Assembly (NCBI GenBank): GCA_950295325.1
Contig: OX485806.1
Span: forward strand, 16,618,001 to 16,678,000
Reading direction: 5' to 3'
Length of the DNA stretch: 60,000 nucleotides
Origin: Polytrichum commune
Taxonomy: Eukaryota > Streptophyta > Polytrichopsida > Polytrichales > Polytrichaceae
Positions 38,104-48,761 of the stretch are shown here, in pieces. The notes under the pieces were generated by a model, which searched no databases, was not told the DNA's origin, and saw only the letters and a program-made list of their open reading frames with translations. Positions within the stretch are counted from its first letter, which is position 1, and every line of letters begins with the position of its first letter. A program made the position numbers and the translations under genes.

Positions 38104-38590
38104 GAAAACATAAGTAATATGAGCTAAATACAAATATACAACGAGTTTAAGCAATATTGATGGTATGAAATAATAACTTATAACTCCAAACAAAAATACA
38201 AACATTCTCAAGAACTCTTTGAAATGGGAGACCAAAGATCTCTGGTGTTGCCTACCCAAGTTAGCAACCATCATCTTTTCTAAATTCCCTCCTAACTTTT
38301 GAAAACTAGTAATTTCATTAACACCAAAATATAAAGAGTTATCTAATAAGAAAACTAGACAACAAGGATGCACGACGTTTAGCGTCAAGATATTGGTGAT
38401 ACTATATCATGCACGTACAAGGCAACATACTAAGCAGGAGACCACTCTAACCCTAACCATGTCCGTTCTACACTAGTAACCCTAGTTATCACGAAGTCCC
38501 CAATGATAAGTGAAGCTCCCAAATAATTCCCAGGTGAGAATGGATGTAGTTTAGATGCACATAACACAAATGAAAGGAATGTTAGCACGA

Positions 38591-38692
38591 ACTACCTCTT
38601 TAATACGACACAACGGAGATTCGATTCTAAAAGTCGCATTATATCGCAACGATGTGTCCTACTATTGAGGGTGTTGTATTAACGAGGGTAGA
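38591..38692. mobile_element. Stowaway-like foldback MITE, ~100 bp (second copy)
   Basis: The left end, ctacctctttaatacgacac, pairs with the right end, tgttgtattaacgagggtag; the flanking dinucleotide is TA on both sides. Inner boxes aaagtcgcattat and attgagggtgttgt match the copy at 37981. Confidence 0.65.
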
Positions 38693-38743
38693 CGGTAAAT
38701 GAGCATGTACTTGTGAACCTATATAGCATCACTCGGAGGTTTG

Positions 38744-38912
38744 GCAAGGTAGCTTAGCTGGTGCACGCATGCTTTGGGAGTTAGTACCACACGCACTAAA
38801 TGGGAAACTCAGTGTAGATGGGAGAATGAAGTTATAGTGTGTGTAAGTTAATCATTGTAATGAATTTTCGCGGAGCTTTTGACTCTCTGGCCCTCGAATT
38901 CGAACCCCGTTT
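38744..38912 (+). mobile_element. Possible tRNA-derived SINE relic
   Basis: TAGCTTAGCTGGT at about 38751-38763 fits the Pol III A-box (TRGCNNAGYNGG), and the following gcacgcatgctttgg resembles a tRNA-Ala D-arm and anticodon region. AATTCGAACCCCG near 38893-38905 resembles a B-box with GG changed to AA, followed by TTTTT. The A-to-B distance (about 140 bp) is too long for a plain tRNA, so an insertion or chance must be considered. Confidence 0.3.
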
Positions 38913-38957
38913 TTAATATTGTCCGAGCTACTACACTCGAGTCCCTGCCCATGAATA

Positions 38958-39002
38958 TCATATCGGGCAGCAGACGAAAGTACAGTACCCAACACTCCAT
39001 AG

Positions 39003-39039
<37 letters not shown>

Positions 39040-39224
39040 GGGCTTATAGGATGGTAGGTAGTAGTAGTACTACTGCTAGTGTTAGAATATGTCAAGACCT
39101 GATTTGTGTCCTTGGCCACGCTCTCGTATTGGTCGAGCGATTGCAAATCGATTTCTGCCTGCTCATCCACTAGTAGAGGATCTATCGAGATCGGATATTT
39201 TTCATCCGTGAGCGACCACTCCAT
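38958..39224 (-). other. Unassigned acidic frame with TATA-like box upstream
   Basis: The frame encodes an acidic, coding-like start (MEWSLTDEKYPISIDPLLVD and onward, about 45 residues rich in D/E) and then runs into Ser/Thr and a GT microsatellite read as His-Thr repeats. A CTATATATG lies about 60 bp upstream in the minus sense. A donor-like CAGGTCTTG occurs after residue 43. It could be a first exon of an unknown gene or chance. No homologue recognised. Confidence 0.25.
39005..39038 (+). repeat. GT microsatellite
   Basis: About 17 GT units. Confidence 0.95.
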
Positions 39225-39579
39225 TCATCCACCACGGCTGTTCGGGAAAAAACCGTTACGTCGAAGGATGAATGAATCGAATGTGCATATATAGTAGTAC
39301 CCTCTATGATTAACTAATGTGGTTAAAAAAATAGATGGGTCTTAAATGGGTGCTCTCTCTTTTTCCCCGAATGTACCACTTCTCCTTGGATATGAAACAC
39401 ACGGTTAGTATTATAAGATGGGTAGCGAATCCAATTCAAGGCCGTCGCCACTTTCCTCGTAATTTATGAAGGTTGTATGAATGGTTTGTTCATTATGAGA
39501 GTGATTGTTCTTGTGTTCGTTGTCAAAAGTGGTTGTGTTTTTTATCGTATTCGTTAGATGGTCACTTGCGTTCCCTCCG

Positions 39580-39710
39580 GTTATGTTGAGTCTGGAGTTT
39601 AGAACTGGTATCATGTTATGAGCATGTCGTTCGAGCTCTTTTAGGCACGTGTGTTTTTGGTATCCATTTTGTGAGCCAAATCGAACCACATGCTACTCAA
39701 AATTTTGGTG
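39580..39710 (-). repeat. Family A copy, reverse orientation
   Basis: It contains gttgagtctggagtttagaa, ggcacgtgtgtttttggtat, gagccaaatcgaaccacatg and ctactcaaaattttggtg in reverse family order. Confidence 0.45.
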
Positions 39711-40635
39711 ACCCGTTAAGAAACTCAATTGAATGAGGGTTGTTTATCTTATGCTAGGGTGTGGGTTCAAGACATTCGTGGTCCAAAATACCCCGTCAAA
39801 GGACTTTAATATGGACTTTAATATTGGATCTAAGCTTGAAGATGGTTTCTCAAACTAGAAGGAGTAGTTTCTTAAGGGAATATTGTTGAGGTTTGGGATG
39901 GATGCGATGTCACCTTAGTGCAACTTCATTTTTTCATGCCTTGTACCCAATTTCTAGTGTAAGCGCCTTGGGGTTCAAAACATATTTCTAAACCAATATT
40001 GCCACTCAAGTCATGAGTTCCCTTGGTCTTGGACCCTAGTGCAGACCCCCACCTTGATTTTTCACATGCATTGAGGGTGTCACGCATGTGTTTCATAAGT
40101 CATTAGGCAACTTTGCTTGTCATGCACTTCATTCATATGAATTTGATATCATCGTACCACCCTTCACGCGAAGGGCATTTGAGACCACTAAGGTCAAGGC
40201 ATCCATAGTCGACTAGGTCCATTTAACCACTCAATGGGGCCACGTAATGTCAACATGGATGAGATCGGTATTTTTTAGGCGAACAAAGTTGAAGTTTATG
40301 TGGTGGCGGTTTGTGATTGATAACCCTTACAAGAGTTTTGACATTTAGATGAGCGGTTATGGGTTAACCTATAGATTGACTATGTGCAACCCTAAAAATG
40401 ACACTTTAAAATTTGTGACAATTTCTATATTCATGGTTTTTTTTTAAACGCATTCTCCTTAGGTTTTGTTTCTCTTTGCAAAAATAATAATTCCCTAAGC
40501 AAATGCAAGCTCTCTTCTTTTATCGGTTATAAATGCCTCAACCTTATCAACTCGTTTGATCATATGCTTGCATATGGAAACCAACTCCATGATGAATATG
40601 CCATGAGTGAAGATTCTTTTTTTCTCGTTAAATCA
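39711..40635. other. Intergenic, nothing recognised
   Basis: AT-rich, no usable frame. A T-rich run lies near 40437-40445. Confidence 0.4.
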
Positions 40636-40780
40636 TTATATCCCCCCCCCCCCCACTATGTTGAGTATCGAGTTTGGATTGGTTAAAAAATGTCAAGCAT
40701 GCAATCTAATATCTTTTAAACATTGTTCTTAGTTCTACACCAAACCACACACCACTCAAATACACGTGTATGTTAAAGAC
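40636..40780 (-). repeat. Family A copy, reverse orientation, with poly-C
   Basis: A poly-C tract (about 40643-40654) is followed by tatgttgagtatcgagtttg, aagcatgcaatctaatatct and accaaaccacacaccactca. Confidence 0.55.
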
Positions 40781-41529
40781 GAGCAACCGAAATCATGCAT
40801 GCTCACCTTGCCCATGGCTAGGAAAGCTTGCCTCTTCACTCAAGCATAGGCAACTTTCTACGAGTGTCAACTACACTTCGGACATCTGTTGCCCTTTAAA
40901 TCAAAGCAATGTTACAAGACTTACACCTATCTAAGGTGGGTAGTCCTTGAAGAAGCAATGTCCTTTAATTTAATGGTGCCTAAGATATAGATATGTAGTC
41001 CATTTCAAGATACCCAAATTTGAAGGAAACATCTATAATACACCTATATGGATGGTCTATACCTTCTCATGGGCTTTAAATAGCAAGAGAATGATCCAAT
41101 GCAAATTTGATTGTGTTTAAAATAATAAAACACTAAAATATGTATTTTTATTCTATCTGTATAATATTTCAAAAGATTGTGCAGAGTAACCATTAGAAAT
41201 AGTTTATATGTTTTAATCATACTGCAATATTACAATATTCATATTATCACCGACAATTCATAAATTTTCATCACACAAGCTTTCCAAATGATGCAAACAC
41301 TCAACATCCGCTTCCAAACAAACAAACCCGATTTTCCATACTGCTCAATCCCCCTTGAACGACTATGGCAAACCCTAACTCCATAGCTTGACTAGATGCC
41401 CCCAAACAAACGACTCACCCCAAACTCCTCGATATCCTAATCAACAACAACTCTCTACAATCCAAGATATCGTCGACCCCATAGGTCTACACATCCCCGC
41501 CCCCAAAAAACCTTTGAATTCTAAATAGG
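40781..41529. other. Intergenic, unassigned
   Basis: The first part shows nothing. From about 41270 the plus strand becomes rich in C and A and poor in G, a bias that continues to about 42720. Confidence 0.4.
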
Positions 41530-42720
41530 GAAATGCACCAAATTTCAACCAACAAGCACTCAGACACACCTGAAAACTCTTATGATGTACACACCGCATA
41601 TGCACCACCCATTGCACGCCCCCGCCCCCATAAAGGGAATAATCTCGCTCCCCCCCCCCCCCTTCCACAACCTCCAACCCATCTCGTACCCACACTACCC
41701 CCACACAAAACACCCCATGCAACTCCCTGGACATTCCAATCCACCACACCTCAAACCAACACCACACAACCCACCAAACCCAAGTCCCAACCCTACATCA
41801 TAAACACCCTTCAATGTCTCCGCGTAATTGGAGTCACCAAATGCAAACACATGTACCTACGCCATTGGCAAGGTGGCCCCAACTCAAAAACACATGGGAA
41901 CATGAAGAAAACCTCTTCAATACTCGTGAAGATTATGACCCGAACAGAACATGCTTCTCCTTGCCAAACACTACACCCAAACCACACATGAACATCTACA
42001 CAACATACACCACAAACACTGCCTCCAAACACAAACCAAAAACACCTACTTCTTCACAAGGTCCTTGAACCTCCCAAATATTCACCTTGACACTAAAAAT
42101 TGTAACCCGTACACAAATTTAGACAACACACCCTCAGCATCCACATCTTACCCTCATAGCATGCCTCCACAAATCCATTGGCTCTACCCTCCATGAATAT
42201 CCCATCCCACGTATCCAATGGCTATGGCACCAATATCAACAACTCTTTACTCAATCTCAACACTAAGCCCCCCTCCTCCAAGGATTCCATAAGTTAACTT
42301 ACATGGTTCACCCAAAGATATTTTCCATACCTACAACCCCACCCCCTTACCAACCTAACTACACTTAAGAAGGCCCTTATCCACAACACCCTTCCCCCTC
42401 CATCTTGAGATTCTTACTACACTATAACTTACAAATTCGTATTACTCTAACCCACTTATATGGCCCCTCGAACTCCATAAGTACCGCTCACCCCACCCAA
42501 GAGAACACTCTTCGGTGCCCATGGCAATGTATATTTTTCACAATGAGTAGGGAGAAGCCTTTCTCACCCCCCAAACTCCCAAACAATTGTAGAAACACTA
42601 TATTGGGTCATAATGGCTGCCCACACAAACCCCAAGGCCCTCACCATCCTCATCCTACCCCATGCAAATTGGTAGAACAAGAAACACCCCATCATCAACC
42701 CCCACCCCAACCAGGATTGC
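41530..42720 (+). pseudogene. Relic of a gypsy (chromovirus) retrotransposon with chromodomain
   Basis: At 41794-41939 the plus strand encodes a chromodomain-like segment split by a frameshift. One frame reads YLRHWQGGPNSK, and the next frame continues NTWEHEENLFNTREDYD. The order aromatic-L-x2-W-x-G-x-P-x-S...TWE-x2-EENL is the integrase-linked chromodomain of Ty3/gypsy chromoviruses. A proline-rich stretch precedes it. The remaining sequence, C/A-rich on the plus strand, is too decayed to assign integrase or reverse transcriptase, and no LTRs were found. Confidence 0.5.
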
Positions 42721-43120
42721 TATAATACGAGTAGTGAGCGGAATTTCATGAGTAGTGAGCAAACTTTAATGAGCAATGAGTTCAATTTTTAGTCATAAAA
42801 AATGAAACTTGATTTCTTCAAAACTTTAATAACCATGTGGCAAGGGCCTATATCCGTGGTAATATAAACTTAAAAGAAACAAAATTAACAAAGACAAGAC
42901 AATGTCATACAAGTTAGGGTTGGCATCACACTGTAAAAAAATGAAGTAAATGTGAAAAACGATAATCTGGGTACTTTAAGAAATAACATAGGTTTAGGGT
43001 CACAAGTAAAAAAAATACAAGTCAACCCATGGGGTGACTGATCATTAGAATAATCTCTAATATGAGGTTTATTTACAATTCATGTGGAGCATGTCAACAA
43101 AGAGAGTAAAGGTCAAGAAG
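42721..43120. other. Intergenic, nothing recognised
   Basis: A short triple repeat (gagtagtgagc / gagcaatgag) lies at 42730-42780. Otherwise AT-rich. Confidence 0.4.
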
Positions 43121-43123
43121 AAG

Positions 43124-43969
43124 TTAATGATCATCATCCGTATCAACCTCCCAAGTAAGTCAGTCCACCGTTTGGCAGATGATTTCATCAGCAATTATTT
43201 CAGCAAAGTTTGGACCAAGTGTTCTCTGTACTATGGGGACGATGACGTTCCCTGTACCTAGAAAGTGACTGACATTCACATGTGTAAGTGGAAGCGTCCA
43301 CTATCAAGGATTGGAGAGGGGACATACCCGAGTTCCCCTGCATTGTCTCCGAGTGAGGCGAACACAAATACAAGGAACATCAAGACAACAATAATCTATA
43401 CGCAAAACTTTGAGACTTTATATTCAAAATAAAAGCAAATAATAAATATAATGGAGTTAAGTTGTATCCAATTCAAAAGTACTCAAATCAAGGTACATTT
43501 TTACACGACAAGGACAACGTGAACGATCTGACAAAGAGTCAAATATAACACTACAATATGCATGAGCTAAGCCTTCTACATATGAAGGGAGAATAAAAGG
43601 AGCAGAAAAACTCTCATAAATCATGGACGTTCAAAATGTGGTGACGAAAACCTCGGAAGACTCACCAAACTACCAATCATCACGAAAAAATGCCAATGAA
43701 TAACATACATGGAAAAAAATTTACAATAGGAGAATGGTTGATGAATGTGAAGTTACAACTTATTCACATAGGTCTTTGAGAGGGGCATTGTGTATTGGCG
43801 ATTCATTGTCAAGGGCAACTTCGTCAAAAGCCCCACCAACATTAGCAAGCGGGATTGAAGGAAGAGCTTTGCGGGGGTTTCAAAACCTCCTTAAAAAACC
43901 CAGTGTTGCTTTCCAACGCCAAAATGTGGCAATTAGAAGACATAGCTGCTCGGATGAATGTACTTGAAG
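43124..43969 (-). pseudogene. Decayed unidentified gene or transposon ORF, two blocks
   Basis: Upstream block 43969-43760: one frame reads coding-like sequence (LCLLIATFWRWKATLGFLRR, then after one TGA NPRKALPSIPLANVGGAFDE and an acidic tail) and ends at TAA. Downstream block 43365-43124: FASLGDNAGELGYVPSPILD in one frame, then a shift into TGNVIVPIVQRTLGPNFAEI and IADEIICQTVD, a TGA, then LTWEVDTDDDH and TAA. Both TGA codons sit where a Trp codon would keep the frame, as expected from G-to-A decay. The ~395 bp between the blocks may have been an intron. I do not recognise the family. Confidence 0.4.
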
Positions 43970-44037
43970 TGAAGCAAACAATAATTAGTATTTGCAAGTA
44001 ATTGACAACATATACTAATAGAAATGATTGAGAAAAT

Positions 44038-44320
44038 CAAGCAACAACATATCCCTAGCTAACCACCCTTCACTCTAATGGGCCTAACTTCTACATGCCA
44101 TGTCCAAATGAAGAGATCTTTACCTCTATGAACAACTCACATTAGAATCTCCAATCCTGAAAAATCTCAAAAGAATAAAAACCATGACTAGGACATATGG
44201 TTTAGAATAGTAATGTCGTCAACAACATGCCCCCCAACTGACCACCCTTGACTCTAACAGGGGTAACTTCTACATACCTAGACCAAATGAAGAGATCCTT
44301 ACACATATAGACCCACCATT
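44038..44320 (+). repeat. Tandem duplication, ~179-bp period
   Basis: The string ccacccttcactctaatggg at 44063 recurs with changes at 44242. Both are followed by taacttctacat, aaatgaagagatc-ttaca and by AC-rich tails. Confidence 0.65.
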
Positions 44321-44334
44321 AAGACTGGTCATTA

Positions 44335-45600
44335 ACACTATGAAATACACATCCGGCAACAATATACTATTAAGTGTGACTATGTTGAGAAAGAAGAACG
44401 ATAACTAAAATCCTATATTAATGCCCACTACTCATACTAAGCACAACGACCCAATACTAATGCCCAACATTCATACGAAGTACAAAGACCCAACACTAAT
44501 ATCTGATACTAATACATAACACTTGTCGCGTACCTCTCCATGAGGAGTGCCTGAAACACCATGGGCACAAGGAGGACCCCGGAGTGACACCCGGGACTTG
44601 TGCCATTGTTGGTGGGAGGGTCCAAGTGATCCTAGTATGGGTGAGGACCCCGGGCGTTGGGAACGCCTTCTACCCACAGAGACTAGGAGTCACGAGGGTA
44701 AGGCCATGAGCTATGCCTAGTTTATGGCATGCGGACTCTAGAATGCTTAAGAACACCTCAATCGGAGGTGTGAGCTAGGAGATATGACAATTTGAGTGGG
44801 CTTGGTACAGTAGTGGCCTGGGAGTGGCTCCCGGGATTGCCAAGGTTTGAACTGGCATAACTTCCTCAATACTTGCCTGAATGGGGCAAGCGGGGGGTCC
44901 ATCGGCATCTACATAAAGTGTAGATGATGATGAAGTGGTTGCTTGTTAGCATCCAATATCATACAAGGAAGTTATGATGCTTTGAAGCTGAAGGGGGCTT
45001 CTAGATAAGCGCCTAAGTGGAAATGTCTACTTGGCCCCAACTCTTGGTAAAGAGACAAAATGTTTCTTGATGGTGGGGTAGGATCCCTGCCAAAAGTCCT
45101 AGAGGCTTATATGGGTGAGGTGGTGTGGCCTAGTATAGTTCAGGTTGTTAAAATATTGCTCCGGCAACACGATGATCAACATAAGATTGGACTTACATGC
45201 ATGGGAGTCCACATCTAAGAATTGGTTACCGATTAAGGGGTGAGTCCCGAAAGCATAGTAGGAGGGTTGGTTCCCCTCATATGAATTACAAGGTCTGCGG
45301 TATGGGAAGCTAACCATTTGCATGGCGAAATGCAAAGGGTTAGCATTTGTAACCCTTGCTAGAAATGAAATTGATCAATATAGTTAAGGGGTGCTAACAA
45401 TGGTTGCAACAACACTAATACCAAGTAGTAAGACCAATATCAAAATCCAACACTAAAACTAAGTACTAAAACCATGAAATGCATTGCCGGCAACGGCACA
45501 CCTTCGAGTGCGACCATAACGAAGAAGATGAAGGACGATTACGACCCAACAATAAGGCCCAACATAATGCTAAGCACTAAGACCATCACTAAGTGTGAGC
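44335..45600 (+). repeat. Pair of ~170-bp direct repeats flanking ~950 bp
   Basis: The left copy at about 44335-44510 and the right copy at about 45420-45595 share ctatgaaat-ca, ccggcaac, a(g)tgtgac-at, gagaaagaagaacga-like and runs of actaagcactaagaccca phrases. The middle (44520-45360) is G-richer and without a gene. They could be terminal repeats of a small TRIM-like element or an old duplication. No tRNA primer-binding site was recognised. Confidence 0.4.
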
Positions 45601-46809
45601 CCAAAAGGGTGCCCACATTTAGTCTTAGACCCTTGAAACGTTAGTTGATGCACTTTGAAGTAGCATGTTACTTCACAAAAATATAAAAAGAGTGAAATGT
45701 TAGTCTTAGAAGTACCATGTTGTAAGAGGCTAGGATGTGAGTTGTTATTGTGTTTTTACCTTCGGAAGGATTTGAGTGAATGAGGATAGGTAAAGAGAAC
45801 TTGGATTGAGTAGTTAGTGAGTAGGCTAGTACAAATGGATGGAGACAACCAAAGTGACTCAAGAGGCAAGTGCATTCGAATTGGGATGAATGGAGGATCA
45901 CATGGAGCGCACAAGTGGACCACCTCATCATGGCCACTTAATGGGGAAGGCCCAAGGAAGAATGCAAGGTGGAGGATAAGCAAATTCTCAAAGCACCAAT
46001 CAAATCACGAGTTAAGCATCGTGGTTTGAATTAAGTGGTGAGCGACGATTTGGGAAAGTAAGGGGAGAAAGTTATGGCGGCGGAAAGCGAAGGAGGCTAA
46101 GTTTGGGTTGAAGCATCCCAAGTTTGGTAAAGTGTGGTAGGTAGAAAGCCAAGGCTAGTTAAATGTTCGAATTAGGATCCTTGTTGATCATTTGAGGGAG
46201 GAAGGCTTAGAAGATAGGATTGGCGCCTACTAAGTAGGAGGAAATCTCAAGGGCTTATCGTGAGCCTTGAGGGTGCTCACCCCCTCAAGCTTACTATATA
46301 ATCCCTCATTCTTCCCTCACTCATCCTCTCTTTCCTTTGTGCTCCAAGGCACCCCACGAGTTATAAGTGTGGGTGTGGGAAGCCATATTGGAGCACATGT
46401 GTGTGCTTAGTTTTTAGTTTGAGAGCCAAGGCTTGTTAGCCTTGAAGAGGGCTTGACCTCTTGGTAGAATTAGTGTTGACGTGAAGGATTTTAAAGTTAA
46501 TTCATGATTCCAATTTGTGGTACTTTAAGTTCATGTTTTGAATACACGTGGTTGCAAGTTCCATGTTTAAGAGTTGAGCACTTGATGTTGTGATGAGTGC
46601 AAAAATATACTTGTGTGGATTAGTTAGTCTTAGTGAAGTTAGGAAATTCTCTCTCCCCCTCTCCTCTCTAGGATTTTAGGATTTTAGGATTAGAGAAGAA
46701 TTGTGTGATTAGAAATGGGTTGTTAGTAGAATTAGTGAAATTAGGTAGGAAGATTAGTTAAGGGCTTGAATAATTAGTGAGGTAGTTGGGGATTACAACT
46801 ACAAAGTTG
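45601..46809. other. Intergenic, unassigned
   Basis: A promoter-like ctatataatccctc occurs at about 46294-46307, followed by CT-rich sequence, as in some LTRs, but no paired terminus was found. No gene. Confidence 0.35.
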
Positions 46810-47045
46810 TGGGTTCATGAAGGAGCTGGGTTTATGAAGGAGCTGGGTTTGTTTAGTTAGAAAGTAAAGAGCTGGGTTTATGAAGGACCTGGGTTTGTTT
46901 AGTTAGAAAGTAAAGAGCTGGGTTTATGAAGGACCTGGGTTTGTTTAGTTAGAAGCTAAGAAGCTGGGTTTATGAAGGAGCTAGGTTTATGAAGGAGCTA
47001 GGTTTATGTAATTAGAAAGTAAAGAGATGGGTTCATGAAGGAGCT
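46810..47045 (+). repeat. Tandem array, 46-bp period
   Basis: gggtttgtttagttagaaag recurs at 46845, 46891 and 46937 (exactly 46 bp apart), followed by a diverged fourth unit. A 17-bp sub-unit, gggtttatgaaggagct, is itself repeated at both ends of the array. Confidence 0.9.
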
Positions 47046-47324
47046 TAGTAGATAGCCTACCTAATTAGCTCATAGACAAGTAGTTAGTTACATTATGCTA
47101 GTTAGTGTTATGTGTGGCTTTCACAAGTAAATGTATTTGAGATTGACTATAGAGAATAGTGTTTTTTTAACACTTGCATCCTCTATTTAAAAATAAACCA
47201 CGTGCACAAATTAATGGAGAATGTGGAGCACTCTCGCGATGGCAAGACAAAGGAAGCAAAGACCAAAGGTGCGAGGGAGAGATTGACATAAGTCACATAA
47301 GTATTTCTTAATACTTAAAGGCTT

Positions 47325-47537
47325 ATGTACGGTATGGAGACACCAAGTGAGACCTCTTATAGTAGCGATACGGAATACACAAGTGATAGTTCAAGTGGTA
47401 GTATAGAGTCAACGGCACGGACTCCATTTAGGAGAGGGATATCCTTAAGGGCTTGTGTGGCTAAAGCGGCCGGATGGACGTTAGAAGCAAACAAAGACAA
47501 AATAGCACCCGAGCATAAGGAGGTTAAAATAACATAG
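47325..47537 (+). other. Unassigned small Ser/Thr/Glu-rich frame (70 codons)
   Basis: The frame opens with ATG (a stop lies three codons upstream) and encodes METPSETSYSSDTEYTSDSS from residue 4, then a basic RTPFRRGISLRACVAKAAGW part and a charged end. Composition is more protein-like than the surroundings. It may be the start of a gag-like or other mobile-element ORF. No homologue recognised. Confidence 0.25.
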
Positions 47538-48333
47538 TTAACTTGTGCATTCTCCACATACGTATTGAAATCGTACATTGAGTTGTTAAACGTGAAATTC
47601 CAGTTAAATCCAAGACCACTTGAAGGGTGAACCTTGCACTATGGACTCATCCAAGTCCAAATCCAATACCGCGGAGGAATGTGAGCCCAAACCCACTACT
47701 CGGACTACGGACGCTTAAGGGTGGGGGGTTTGGCCTCACACTAAGATTCAACATTAATACTAAGCACTATAATTCAACACTAAGACGACTTAGCCTTTAG
47801 ACGATCTAACACTAAGCACTAGTATTAAGACCTATAAGTTAAATTATGGTTTCTATGTCAACGATGGGTTAGGATTATTTACCATTTTTTTCTTCATCAT
47901 CTTACTCTTCAAAACTGCCATTGCCATCATTCTCCGTAATTGAAATTTTTCCACACTACTGTGATAAAAAAAAATTCATGTCGATATTCCATTTCCTTTT
48001 GAAAGCCTAATGTTAAAAAATATTATTCAACAAATAAGTTATATTAGTTGGAGCGATCATTGATTTGGTCTCTAAGCATGAGAGTGAAGCCAAAGAGAAT
48101 AAAGTGAACATAGGTCATATTTCAAAGTAGTCATACATCAATTTTCAATACATGATAATCAAATTTAAGAAGAAAAATAATACTATAATTGCAATCATTT
48201 ATACTATATTTATCATGTTATTTGTGGTGTACGTCTTCTTTTCAACGAAATTGTTGGCCGCACTTTAGTTTTGTAGTACATTTTATAAGGGATCTTAAAG
48301 TTGATTGCTTTATTTCCAAGATAATTACCTTGC
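47538..48333. other. Intergenic, nothing recognised
   Basis: Phrases of the aacactaagcactaag type (47740-47835) echo the 44.4 and 45.4 kb repeats. The rest is AT-rich. Confidence 0.35.
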
Positions 48334-48343
48334 GGTTTAGTCA

Positions 48344-48751
48344 CGGGTAGATCACTCCATTGTCAAGTTGAACACCACGTGCGACCAAAAAAAATCTTCT
48401 TTTGGTAAGTTGCACCACCAAAATGGGTCAAAATTTTATCAATTTTTTTTCATGAGTAGATATACATAGTACCTATGACATAATTAAAAGTGGTAACTAA
48501 ATTTGATGATTTGTTTTTTTCATAAAACATACCGTTTCTAACTAGAATGACACATAATTGAACTAAAATGATTACTAATAAAAATAAAAATGAATAAAAT
48601 TTTCAAAAATATATACAAAAGATACTATAAATGGTTATGTATGTGTAGAAAAAATATCATAAATTTTAAAATTATATATGGCATGTAATATAGGGGTAGC
48701 AAACTTTGTCCGCACGTGGTGTCAACTTGACAATGAAGTGACCTCCCCATG
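48344..48751. mobile_element. Mutator-like MITE, 408 bp, 10-bp target duplication
   Basis: GGTTTAGTCA flanks both ends (48334-48343 and 48752-48761). The termini are ~40-bp inverted repeats: left gatcactccattgtcaagtt-gaacaccacgtgcg, right its complement ending gacctccccatg. The interior is AT-rich and non-coding. A second copy lies at 53194-53603 with about 80% visible identity. A 9-11-bp target duplication is the hallmark of Mutator-like elements. Confidence 0.85.
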
Positions 48752-48761
48752 GGTTTAGTCA

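Noticed and set aside
41441-41767. Trp/Cys-rich minus-strand frame
   Set aside because: It is the antisense shadow of the C/A-rich retrotransposon relic on the plus strand.
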